Shown: positions 1-6,063, counted from the stretch's first letter. The stretch: DNA of 6,408 bases from an uncultured Bacilli bacterium (GCA_934096785.1 CAKONA010000062.1:1-6408), one strand, 5' to 3'. Numbers and translations are program-made. Notes: generated by a model not told the origin, from the sequence alone.

Positions 1-129
1 GATGGCTACATTCCTGAATATGTAAGAACTAATTTAACCGATGATTTACATGATATTTTCAACTTTAGAACTGATTATGAGATTAATACTTATAAAGATT
101 TTAAAAAAATTTTTGACACTATAAAATAA
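1..129 (+). CDS. C-terminal end of an unrecognised protein (partial)
   Basis: Frame 1 is open from the window edge to a TAA at 127-129 and gives 42 residues, starting DGYIPEYVRTNL and ending KKIFDTIK. The codon use is AT-rich like the neighbours. A hairpin with a T-run about 20 bp downstream fits the end of a transcript. It is the only plus-strand gene and converges on the minus-strand block. The fragment is acidic and aromatic-rich, with no membrane segment and no motif I recognise, so I assign no family. The open frame ending just before a terminator-like hairpin is what supports it as coding. Confidence 0.6.
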   Translation, partial: DGYIPEYVRTNLTDDLHDIFNFRTDYEINTYKDFKKIFDTIK

Positions 130-150
130 GGTTCATGGTACGCATTTTTT

Positions 151-208
151 AAAGCAAATGAAAACTCTCTAAAGTCCCATAAAATGGGGCCTAGGGAGTT
201 TTTGCTTT
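151..208. terminator. Long imperfect hairpin, probable bidirectional terminator between convergent genes
   Basis: The inner arms AAAACTCTCTA and TAGGGAGTTTT, followed by TCCCAT and ATGGGG around an AAA loop, form a nearly continuous stem. Outer arms AAAGCAA (151-157) and TTGCTTT (202-208) extend it around small bulges. On the plus strand the stem runs into TTTTT. On the minus strand the right arm ends in TTTT. It lies 21 bp past the plus-strand stop and 85 bp past the DUF1810 stop, so it could end both transcripts. The rest of 130-293 holds nothing else that I can support apart from the possible 15-codon ORF listed in the findings. Confidence 0.65.
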
Positions 209-293
209 CTTACAACTGTCAAAGTCAAGATTATATCATACATTTCTCTTCACTGCATGCTATTTAAATAATTTATTTTGTATTTTAAATCTT

Positions 294-713
294 TCATAAG
301 TTCTTCTCCTTTAATAACTCTAATGTCATTTCATCTCTATTACCATTATAGAACTTGTCTATTACTTTTGAAAATATTTCTTCATGTGAAGTGTACTCAA
401 ATAATGTCATACATGAGTTAAGTTTTAAGTAGTCTGGATAGCCCATTATGTATTTGATGTCTCCATTTTGTTTTAGAAGTTCTGTACATATTTCTATCAT
501 GTTATGTTTTAGACAGTTGTTACTCATGTATTCTTTTGCTTCTTCTATGTTTTCAATTCCATATAACTTTGATGTTGTACTTCTACCTAACTCTTTTAGT
601 TGTGGAAATATAAACCACATCCAGTGTGTCTTTTTATAACCATTTTTTATTTCACTTAGAGCTATTTCATAATACTCTTTATGTTTGTCTATGAATCTAT
701 CTATATTATACAT
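294..713 (-). CDS. DUF1810 family protein
   Basis: The 139-residue length and motifs match the DUF1810 family: an N-terminal IDRFIDKHKEYYEIALSEI helix (4-22), the hallmark HWMWFIFPQL (30-39), GRSTTSKLYGI (43-53), DYLKLNSCMTLF (94-105), and FYNGNRDEMTLELL (121-134). The family is small, mostly helical and soluble; no biochemical activity is firmly established as far as I know. There is no signal peptide or membrane segment. The ATG at 711-713 follows the helicase stop codon by 2 bp, and its ribosome binding site (GAGAGG) lies inside the last helicase codons. The two genes are therefore one operon and probably translationally coupled. This suggests the protein works with the helicase. The family assignment is confident; the function is unknown. 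Confidence 0.92.
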   Translation of the reverse strand: MYNIDRFIDKHKEYYEIALSEIKNGYKKTHWMWFIFPQLKELGRSTTSKLYGIENIEEAKEYMSNNCLKHNMIEICTELLKQNGDIKYIMGYPDYLKLNSCMTLFEYTSHEEIFSKVIDKFYNGNRDEMTLELLKEKNL

Positions 714-715
714 AT

Positions 716-2950
716 TTACCTCTCGTTACAAATTTCCTTTATTTCTCTAATGAATACACTTTGCTTAGTTTCATCTTTATTAACAAGAAGATATACTTTA
801 TTTTTAGTTCTAGTTAGTGCGACATAGAATAGTCTTCTTTCTTCAGCATAAGGTATTCTTTCTATTACAGTTGGATACTTAAATAAATGATTAATCCAGT
901 AAGTATCTTTATCACCTGATGGGAAGCTTCTATTAAGACCTAGAAGTATTACTTCATCAAATGTAAGTCCTTTTGATTTATGAATAGTCATACCTTCTAA
1001 TTCTATATCTTCATAACCAACAAAAGATATTTTAGTACCTAGTTCATCTGTTAAATAGTCAGTATCAAAACATTTATTAATGATTGCATTTGTTCTTCCT
1101 AAAACTAGAATGTTATGATTAGGATTATTCTTATGAATACTTAGTATTATTTCTTTTAATTTATCATATTCATGGTCAGTATCAAAATATATGAATTCTA
1201 ATGGTTTATCTATATGTTTATTTGAAAGTAAATACTTCTTTATTTGATCTGGATTTCTCATTATGAAGTTACCTGATACATTTAGAAGTTCTTGACTATT
1301 TCTATATGTTCTATTGATTCTAAATATAACTGCATCTTTAAAATAATTTTTAAAATTATAAGTGTATTCTATTCTAGAACCACTAAATGAATATATACTT
1401 TGCCAATCATCTCCGACTGCATATATTTTAGCATGGTTTCTATCTACTGTTTTCTTAGTTAATTCATATTTATACTGAGAGATATCTTGGTACTCGTCTA
1501 TTATTATATATTCAAAGTTTAATTCATTATTTATACCTATGTTTTCTATATATTTATTCGCATAATAAAGTAAGTCAGAGTAATCAAACTTATATACTTC
1601 TGAACCATATAATTTAGTTTGATAATATACATAGAACTCATTAAAGAATTTAAATTGTTTCTTTGCTTCTTCTTTTTCATCTGTTAGTGTCTCTATATAA
1701 GATTTTATAATATTCAGATAGTTTTCTCTATTTATTGATTCTTTTATAGTGTTAACAATTTCATAGAAGAAGTTTTTAAATGGATATAACAAAGATAGTT
1801 TATTATTATCAAGTATTCTTTCATATATTTCTTCATCTGTTTTAGGTTTGTATTTGATACCTAAAGATTTTAGTTTTATATCTAGTTCTTGCTCAATGTT
1901 TTCTAGTGGTGTTTTATCTAATTCTATGAATTTGTTATTATGCTCTTTATGAAATTTTATTTTTTGCTCTTTGTTTTTAATGTATTTTTCATCATCTAAT
2001 CCAAAGTATTCAATATATACTTCTTCTCCAGCTATATCTATTGTGAAGTCTGGTTTATATATTTTATTATCATCCATTAATTCTGTATATATTTTTTCAT
2101 ATGTGTAAAGTATTCCATTTTTATATAAGAAGTTTGCGATAACTGCTTCAGATGCTGACTTTACATATTCACCTTGTATTGTTATTACATCTTCCTTATT
2201 AATTCTTTTTTCTACCCATGCATCTATGAATCCTTTAAGACCTATGTTTGAGTTCTTCGCTTCTTCTATTTTATATTTTTTATATGACGCTGTTAGTTCT
2301 TCAAATGTATTATATTTTTCATAGTTAAATAAGAACCATTTACTGAATACCCATGGCATACCTGTTCTTGTTATATCAAATATTTCCATAATGTCTTTAA
2401 GTTTGTTTTTGTCTTTGTATATTTCACTAAAGTAACTTAGGAATATTTCTTCTTTATCATTGAAGTCCACTACTGAACATTTTCTATTTTTAAATATGTT
2501 TCTTATGTATTCGTATCCTAGTGAATGGAATGTTGTAATGTGTGCTGGTATGTTAAAATCTCCAACTATTCTTTTTTCTAGTTCTTCTGTTGCTTTCTTA
2601 GTGTAACTCATAACTAGTATTTTAGTTGGGTCTACTTTCTTAATATCAACAAGGTATTTTACTTTAGCAGTCATTGTAGTTGTTTTGCCTGTTCCTGCTC
2701 CTGCGATTATTAATGCACTATCTTCATCACTAAGAATAGATGCTATTTGTTCAGTGTCAAGAACTATGTTATCATCTATTCCTTTAAACATATTTTCAAA
2801 ATAATCTTTGTATTTGATATATAATGCATTTAGTATTTTTGAATTATATTCTTCTATGTTAAAACTTGGATATTCATCTTTTACTGATTGATATAATTTA
2901 TTTGATATGTATTCATTGTTTTTAATTTTATTTAAAAATTCTTCTTTCAT
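716..2950 (-). CDS. UvrD/Rep-like SF1 DNA helicase with inserted PD-(D/E)XK nuclease-type domain (helicase IV-like)
   Basis: This 744-residue protein has a full set of SF1A helicase motifs: Q motif LDTEQIASIL (64-73), Walker A GAGTGKT (84-90), Ia SYTKKATEEL (115-124), Ib TTFHSLG (139-145), II IIDEYQD (483-489), III GDDWQSIYSFSGS (513-525), IV RINRTYRNSQEL (544-555), V MTIHKSKGLTFDEVILLGL (654-672), and VI EERRLFYVALTR (703-714). It should unwind DNA 3' to 5' using ATP. Between Ib and II, about 260-345, lies a restriction-endonuclease-like block: SEAVIANFL (E268), YKPDF (D301), VYIEYFG (E314), then a lysine-rich helix. The same kind of PDF...EYFG insert occurs in helicase IV (HelD) relatives. 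The usual lysine two residues after E314 is absent; K325, K328 or K330 may replace it. The start follows AGGGTG by 5 nt (2956-2961). Its promoter is in the gap upstream, and DUF1810 follows 2 bp downstream. The helicase call is certain; nuclease activity is inferred. Confidence 0.95.
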   Translation of the reverse strand: MKEEFLNKIKNNEYISNKLYQSVKDEYPSFNIEEYNSKILNALYIKYKDYFENMFKGIDDNIVLDTEQIASILSDEDSALIIAGAGTGKTTTMTAKVKYLVDIKKVDPTKILVMSYTKKATEELEKRIVGDFNIPAHITTFHSLGYEYIRNIFKNRKCSVVDFNDKEEIFLSYFSEIYKDKNKLKDIMEIFDITRTGMPWVFSKWFLFNYEKYNTFEELTASYKKYKIEEAKNSNIGLKGFIDAWVEKRINKEDVITIQGEYVKSASEAVIANFLYKNGILYTYEKIYTELMDDNKIYKPDFTIDIAGEEVYIEYFGLDDEKYIKNKEQKIKFHKEHNNKFIELDKTPLENIEQELDIKLKSLGIKYKPKTDEEIYERILDNNKLSLLYPFKNFFYEIVNTIKESINRENYLNIIKSYIETLTDEKEEAKKQFKFFNEFYVYYQTKLYGSEVYKFDYSDLLYYANKYIENIGINNELNFEYIIIDEYQDISQYKYELTKKTVDRNHAKIYAVGDDWQSIYSFSGSRIEYTYNFKNYFKDAVIFRINRTYRNSQELLNVSGNFIMRNPDQIKKYLLSNKHIDKPLEFIYFDTDHEYDKLKEIILSIHKNNPNHNILVLGRTNAIINKCFDTDYLTDELGTKISFVGYEDIELEGMTIHKSKGLTFDEVILLGLNRSFPSGDKDTYWINHLFKYPTVIERIPYAEERRLFYVALTRTKNKVYLLVNKDETKQSVFIREIKEICNER

Positions 2951-2972
2951 AACAGCACCCTACTATAAGAAG

Positions 2973-3001
2973 ATTATATCAAATAATTGATGTGTTTTAA
3001 A
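2973..3001 (-). promoter_or_regulatory. Promoter of the helicase-DUF1810 operon
   Basis: On the minus strand a perfect -10 TATAAT (2973-2978) carries an extended -10 TG one base upstream (TGATATAAT). A weak -35 TTTAAA (2996-3001) sits 17 bp away. A start near 2966 would leave a leader of about 16 nt that includes the AGGGTG ribosome binding site. The rest of the 166-bp gap (2951-3116) shows no convincing terminator for the upstream DUF5680 gene, so some read-through is possible. Confidence 0.6.
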
Positions 3002-3116
3002 TATTTTGTTGGTCTATTGTTTCAATTTCTGTTAGAGGTATTATTCATATAATATTTCTATGATTAAAATCCATAACTACATTTACAATTTTTACTCTTT
3101 CTTTTTTTATATTCTA

Positions 3117-3587
3117 TTATCTCTTAATTATTCCACCATGACATTTTAATTCATAAACTTTAACTTTTCCTTTGAAAATGGTTTCTGTTCCTTCAAAATA
3201 ATTTAAAGTACCATTTACATTAAAATAATATTTGTATTCCTCATTTTCATAATATTTTGGCCCTCTTACTGGAATTATATTCTTATCTTCACCAACTAAC
3301 ATTAAAGCTGGTCTTAATGCTTTATCTATTGCCTCTTCTGTTAATGTTTCATCTAATGTAACACCATAATAATTCATACCCCATATTGGAGTGTCATCTA
3401 GATTATATACTATCTCTTCACCCATAAAATCAGTTCCACCGAAGTATGTATCATGATACGTAAAATTATTGTTTTGATAATGATAATCATAAGAACCTTT
3501 TCTTGAAGATGTTACTCTTTTAACATTTTCATTCGCATACGTTTGTTTTTTTGCCTCTATTAAAAAACTATATAATTCTTTATCCAT
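3117..3587 (-). CDS. DUF5680 domain-containing protein
   Basis: All 156 residues correspond to a DUF5680 domain. The landmarks are SFLIEAKKQTYA (7-18), SSRKGSYDYHY (27-37), TYFGGTDFMGEE (47-58), WGMNYYG (69-75), VRGPKYY (107-113), VNGTLNYFEGTETI (124-137), and VYELKCHGG (144-152). These glycine- and tyrosine-rich motifs look like a compact beta-rich soluble fold. The activity of the family is unknown to me. In many Bacillota the domain follows an XRE helix-turn-helix, but here it stands alone. The ATG at 3585-3587 has only a weak purine-rich upstream region, and no better in-frame start is seen. It lies 142 bp after the RloB-family gene's stop and behind a terminator, so it is probably transcribed on its own. 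There is no link to defence beyond proximity. Confidence 0.88.
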   Translation of the reverse strand: MDKELYSFLIEAKKQTYANENVKRVTSSRKGSYDYHYQNNNFTYHDTYFGGTDFMGEEIVYNLDDTPIWGMNYYGVTLDETLTEEAIDKALRPALMLVGEDKNIIPVRGPKYYENEEYKYYFNVNGTLNYFEGTETIFKGKVKVYELKCHGGIIKR

Positions 3588-3630
3588 ATTAATATCATTT
3601 CTTTACCATTTTTTGATTATTTATACTAGA

Positions 3631-3673
3631 TTTTCACCTGTTAATACCATTTTATGGTAATTAGTGGTGAGAA
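3631..3673. promoter_or_regulatory. Dyad with core TACCATTTTATGGTA upstream of the DUF5680 gene
   Basis: The core inverted repeat TACCAT-TTT-ATGGTA (3645-3659) is flanked by a second pair of arms, TCACC (3634-3638) and GGTGA (3666-3670). On the minus strand a candidate -35 TTGATT and -10 TAAAAT, 17 bp apart, fall across it, with the -10 box inside the core. This is consistent with an operator or leader hairpin controlling the DUF5680 gene. A further TACCAT half-site occurs at about 3604-3609. No regulator can be named. Confidence 0.35.
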
Positions 3674-3692
3674 TCAAGTGTTTTTACAAAAG

Positions 3693-3715
3693 AAAAAGGA
3701 AGCTAGTTCCTTCTT
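3693..3715 (-). terminator. Intrinsic terminator of the ATPase-RloB operon
   Basis: In the minus direction, 15 bp after the RloB-family stop, AAGAAGGAA pairs with TTCCTTTTT across a CTAGC loop (one G-T pair). The 3' arm is T-rich and is followed by CTTTTG. The position immediately after the operon's last gene supports the call. Confidence 0.75.
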
Positions 3716-3729
3716 CATATATCGTTATT

Positions 3730-4419
3730 CTATTTTAATTCTTCAAGTCTTTCATCTATCGCATCAAAGAATTTATATACCTGTGTACAACTTTCTGATA
3801 ATGATGGTTTATCATTTTGATGTTCATCACTTATATTTTTAGCATATTTTCTTGCATTATCTAAAGAACCGTATTTGCATAAAAGATTATATATTTCTTC
3901 ATCGTTTTTCTTGTATTTATAATTTAATCCTTTAGATTTAAAATATTCATTTAGTTTCTTTGAATACTCAGTTCTGTCCATTTTTGAATATATACAATGA
4001 AAATGTAATAGAAACCAAAATTCTATTGCTTGGTTAGACCATAATGGTATATATCCATTATCTATACACATTTTTACTGCTTCATCAAAATCTTTTGAAT
4101 CAAAATCGTCTTTATCAAATACAACGAATATTTTTCCATATGGTACGATTGATGTTGAATACTTATCAATTTTTACTTGTAATTCAGTTGCCTTAACCAA
4201 TGATTTTGTATTCATACCTTTACCTATAACATTCACTTTTAATTTATACTCATCATCTATAATTTTGTTTATTTCTTCTACTGCTTTCTCAAAATAATTA
4301 GGTTCTGTCTTTTCTCCTTCGCAAACTACAAGCCAGTTGCTTGATTTTTGTTTTATTGTATTTACTTTTCTCTTCTTTCTTTCATTTATTCTTCTAGAAT
4401 GTAAATTATCACTACCCAT
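3730..4419 (-). CDS. rloB: RloB-family TOPRIM-like protein (AbiLii-like effector)
   Basis: This 229-residue protein has the RloB signature: a basic N-terminus (RRINERKKRK), VVCEGEKTEPNYF (31-43) with the first acidic residue E34, IFVVFDKDDFD (97-107) with D102/D104/D105, SNQAIEFWFLLHF (128-140), and a C-terminal PSLSESCTQVYKF (205-217). The glutamate followed by a DxDD-type acidic cluster is the metal-binding layout of TOPRIM-like nucleases. Many relatives read SNPxFE where this protein has SNQAIE. Its partner ATPase ends 8 bp upstream, and the ribosome binding site AGGTG overlaps that gene's TAG, so expression is probably coupled. In the AbiL phage-resistance system an RloB-like AbiLii pairs with the ATPase AbiLi. 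By analogy with OLD and PARIS, I infer that this is the effector, released or activated by the ATPase to attack a nucleic acid. No substrate can be read from the sequence. Confidence 0.9.
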   Translation of the reverse strand: MGSDNLHSRRINERKKRKVNTIKQKSSNWLVVCEGEKTEPNYFEKAVEEINKIIDDEYKLKVNVIGKGMNTKSLVKATELQVKIDKYSTSIVPYGKIFVVFDKDDFDSKDFDEAVKMCIDNGYIPLWSNQAIEFWFLLHFHCIYSKMDRTEYSKKLNEYFKSKGLNYKYKKNDEEIYNLLCKYGSLDNARKYAKNISDEHQNDKPSLSESCTQVYKFFDAIDERLEELK

Positions 4420-4427
4420 TGCAACAC

Positions 4428-5627
4428 CTACTTTTCATATGGAATTGCACCGAATTGACCTGATAGATATTTCTTCTCGTAATCAGCATCAACACGTAAA
4501 TTTCTAAATTCAGATAAAGAATACAATTTTGACTTTCCTAATTTGTCTTTGTCAACTAGATATAGTTGGTCTCTTCTTAAGTTGTTACTATTAAATAAGA
4601 ATGTTGAATGAGCTGTATAAATTAATTGAGCATTATTTTTATTAATTGATTTGTCCATGTACATATGAACGATTCTTTTAAATAATAGTGGGTGCAATTT
4701 TACATCGATTTCATCAACGCATAATAATCCGCCAATTTCAAGATTTTTTAAAATGTAAGGCATAATATTAAAAATACGAATTGTACCATTTGATTCTCTA
4801 TTTAATGGAATTAGAGTTTCAGCATTACCATCATCAATATTCTTATGAATACCACAAATATTATATCTTTTACCTTCATCAGTATCGAATGCTTCAATTT
4901 TAATTCCTGTTAAGCATGGATCAAACTCATGAACAATATTTTGAAATTTATTATATACTGAATCATCTTTACTTAAAATATCAACACTCGCTTTTTGAAA
5001 TGTACTTTCAATCTTACAATTAAATTTACTAATATAATTATATAAATCTCTAAAGATTCCTGATTCTTCTTTGATTGCTAAATTACTAAGTACTAAAAGT
5101 TTATTGATATTTAAACTAATATCATTTTCAAAAAAATTCCATGCCTTTTCATATTTAATATATTTTTTATCAAAGTTTACATATTCTTTGTTTCTTTCGA
5201 AAATTACTTTTTGAGAAGCTTTAGAGTCAGCTTGAAACTTTTTCATATATAACCATTCTTCTTCAATTTGTTTTTTATTTAATGAAAATCCATATCTATA
5301 TTCATAATCATTTAAGCAAATAGAAACTTCATATTCACTATTTTCTTCTGCTCTCTTTTTGCTAAAGACAAATTGGTTAGTTGGTAAATCACTATTAACA
5401 TCAAATCTATTTGAAAATTTAATAAAATCGAACATATAATCTAATGCTTCAAGAGTACTTGTCTTTCCAGAAGCATTTGCTCCGTGAATTGCAATAACTG
5501 GTAAAACATTAATTCCATTAATATCGATTGTTGACTCAATATGTCTTTTTTCTTGAGTTGCACATAAATCTAGAATTGTTTCATCATAAAAGCATTTATA
5601 ATTCTTAAATTTAAATTGTAATAACAT
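4428..5627 (-). CDS. ABC/AAA-type ATPase of an AbiL-like anti-phage system (AbiLi-like)
   Basis: I chose the ATG at 5625-5627 (399 residues) because a perfect AAAGGAGG lies 7 nt upstream. An in-frame ATG at 5652-5654 would add nine residues, but it has no ribosome binding site and falls in the likely -10 box. The N-terminus LQFKFKNYKCFYDE is typical of RecF/SMC-like ATPases. Walker A is GANASGKT (49-56), the ABC signature is about ESNGTIR (278-284), Walker B is LLCVDEID (301-308, catalytic E306), and the H-switch is IYTAHST with H340. The end YLSGQFGAIP (388-397) resembles the YxxGRFGAIPF tail common in this group. The middle (about 90-270) is a lysine- and glutamate-rich insertion, probably the coiled-coil or sensor part. 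It precedes the RloB-family gene in one operon, as AbiLi precedes AbiLii. The protein is cytosolic, with no membrane segment. The ATPase fold is certain; a phage-sensing role is inferred from family and pairing. Confidence 0.93.
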   Translation of the reverse strand: MLLQFKFKNYKCFYDETILDLCATQEKRHIESTIDINGINVLPVIAIHGANASGKTSTLEALDYMFDFIKFSNRFDVNSDLPTNQFVFSKKRAEENSEYEVSICLNDYEYRYGFSLNKKQIEEEWLYMKKFQADSKASQKVIFERNKEYVNFDKKYIKYEKAWNFFENDISLNINKLLVLSNLAIKEESGIFRDLYNYISKFNCKIESTFQKASVDILSKDDSVYNKFQNIVHEFDPCLTGIKIEAFDTDEGKRYNICGIHKNIDDGNAETLIPLNRESNGTIRIFNIMPYILKNLEIGGLLCVDEIDVKLHPLLFKRIVHMYMDKSINKNNAQLIYTAHSTFLFNSNNLRRDQLYLVDKDKLGKSKLYSLSEFRNLRVDADYEKKYLSGQFGAIPYEK

Positions 5628-5634
5628 AATAATG

Positions 5635-5643
5635 CCTCCTTTT
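5635..5643 (-). promoter_or_regulatory. Ribosome binding site that fixes the ATPase start
   Basis: On the minus strand AAAAGGAGG ends 7 nt before the ATG at 5625-5627. It is the best Shine-Dalgarno match in the window and shows that the upstream in-frame ATG at 5652-5654 is not the start. Confidence 0.85.
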
Positions 5644-5652
5644 CCTGATATC

Positions 5653-5681
5653 ATATTATCACTTTTTAGTAAAAATGTAAA
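5653..5681 (-). promoter_or_regulatory. Proximal candidate promoter of the ATPase-RloB operon
   Basis: On the minus strand TTTACA (5676-5681) and TAATAT (5653-5658) are 17 bp apart. A start near 5646 would leave a leader of about 19 nt holding the AGGAGG site. A hairpin (5681-5709) abuts the -35 box. Confidence 0.5.
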
Positions 5682-5709
5682 GTTTTGAGAGATATTTTCT
5701 CCTAAAACT
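5681..5709. repeat. Inverted repeat abutting the ATPase promoter
   Basis: AGTTTTGAGAGA (5681-5692) and TCTCCTAAAACT (5698-5709) pair at 10 of 12 positions around a 5-nt TATTT loop. A second, mutually exclusive pairing of TTTTGAG with CTCAAAA just upstream is possible. It may be an operator next to the -35 box, or a leader hairpin if transcription begins at the distal promoter. Confidence 0.4.
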
Positions 5710-5718
5710 ACTCAAAAT

Positions 5719-5742
5719 GTACAATTTTACTATATTTTGTAC
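5719..5742. promoter_or_regulatory. GTACAA-N12-TTGTAC dyad, candidate operator
   Basis: Perfect 6-bp inverted half-sites (5719-5724 and 5737-5742) have centres 18 bp apart, suiting a dimeric repressor. The dyad lies between the distal and proximal candidate promoters of the ATPase operon. No regulator gene is present in the window to pair with it. Confidence 0.35.
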
Positions 5743-5749
5743 TATTATT

Positions 5750-5779
5750 ATATTATTTATTATTTAAAGTTATTATCAA
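5750..5779 (-). promoter_or_regulatory. Distal candidate promoter of the ATPase-RloB operon
   Basis: On the minus strand TTGATA (5774-5779) and TAATAT (5750-5755) are 18 bp apart. An overlapping TATAAT at 5747-5752 is a better hexamer but leaves 21 bp. The surrounding DNA is nearly all A/T, so a chance match is quite possible. The GTACAA dyad would sit just downstream of its start point. Confidence 0.3.
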
Positions 5780-5802
5780 TATATAAGCAAAATGTTTTAG
5801 TG

Positions 5803-5844
5803 CCCGGTTATAACTGGACGATGCGTCCGGACATAACCGGACGG
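5803..5844. repeat. GC-rich pair of palindromes (half-site ATAACCGGACG)
   Basis: This island stands out in very AT-rich DNA. It holds CCGGTTATAACTGG (5804-5817) and CGTCCGGACATAACCGGACG (5824-5843), two palindromic sites with centres 23 bp apart, about two helical turns. The same bases can fold as one hairpin: CCGGTTAT (5804-5811) with ATAACCGG (5833-5840), and GGAC with GTCC around a GATGC loop. There is no T-run beside it, so it is not an ordinary terminator. A double operator or protein-binding site is the simplest reading. Confidence 0.65.
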
Positions 5845-5871
5845 TATACTGAATTTTTGTATTAGTATGGT

Positions 5872-5973
5872 AATATGTTAAAATTTTTGTGTTTTTTTAA
5901 CATATTCAAGAAATATGTTAAATTTTTTGCATTTTTTTAACATATTCAGAAAATATGTTAAATTTTGTTGCAT
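5872..5973. repeat. 40-bp tandem repeats made of alternating inverted half-sites
   Basis: Copies begin at 5872, 5912 and 5952. The first two are identical at 35 of 40 positions. The third matches only to about 5973, where it runs into the small-RNA terminator. AATATGTTAAA occurs at 5872, 5912 and 5952, and its reverse complement TTTAACATATT at 5896 and 5936, so half-sites alternate in orientation with spacings of 24 and 16 bp. Each full unit can form a hairpin of 11-12 bp, and neighbouring units can form tighter ones with 5-nt loops (CAAGA, CAGAA). No coding function is supported. Confidence 0.8.
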
Positions 5974-5974
5974 T

Positions 5975-5998
5975 AAAAAACGAGAGCTCATCGCTCTC
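5975..5998 (-). terminator. Intrinsic terminator of the small RNA
   Basis: In the minus direction GAGAGC pairs with GCTCTC across a GATGA loop, followed by G and six T residues (5975-5980). It is a compact textbook terminator in an intergenic region and has no gene immediately upstream other than the putative small RNA. Confidence 0.75.
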
Positions 5999-6063
5999 TC
6001 AGGGGGTTTTGGTTGAGTACTCACAGTATGATTCGTGTAAGTACCCTGACATATTTCTATGTC
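5975..6063 (-). ncRNA. Putative structured small RNA of about 89 nt
   Basis: A consensus promoter lies just upstream and a canonical terminator ends it. The expected start (6062-6063) falls exactly on the first base of a 5' hairpin: GACATA, tetraloop GAAA, TATGTC (6063-6048). The next element pairs GTACT (6044-6040) with AGTAC (6021-6017) and CAC with GTG above a 2-nt bulge. AGGG (6047-6044) could instead close on CCCT (6004-6001). An unpaired stretch ACCAAAACCCCC (6013-6002) precedes the terminator stem. The C-rich run resembles seed regions that pair with Shine-Dalgarno sequences in Gram-positive small RNAs, but no target is shown. I do not recognise it as tRNA, SRP, 6S, RNase P, tmRNA or a common riboswitch. 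The opposite strand also folds and ends in a palindrome plus T-run, so the direction is likely but not proven. Confidence 0.6.

Noticed and set aside
448..639. A 63-codon plus-strand ORF
   Set aside because: It is the antisense shadow of the DUF1810 gene, which has clear family motifs on the other strand.
3654..3842. A 62-codon plus-strand ORF
   Set aside because: It starts in a dyad, crosses the terminator of the ATPase-RloB operon and continues antisense into the RloB-family gene; there is no ribosome binding site.
5628..5654. Nine-residue N-terminal extension of the ATPase from the upstream ATG
   Set aside because: The AAAGGAGG site lies between the two ATGs and serves the inner one; the outer ATG overlaps the candidate -10 box, so it may not be transcribed.
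5803..5844. Intrinsic terminator
   Set aside because: The GC-rich hairpin lacks a T-run on either strand and no gene ends beside it; the paired palindromes fit protein-binding sites better.
5872..5973. CRISPR array
   Set aside because: The copies are contiguous 40-bp tandem repeats with no unique spacers, and no cas gene is present.
5999..6053. A 17-codon peptide within the small RNA starting at its ATGTCAGGG
   Set aside because: The ATG is buried in the 5' hairpin stem and has no Shine-Dalgarno sequence, so a type I toxin or leader peptide is not supported.
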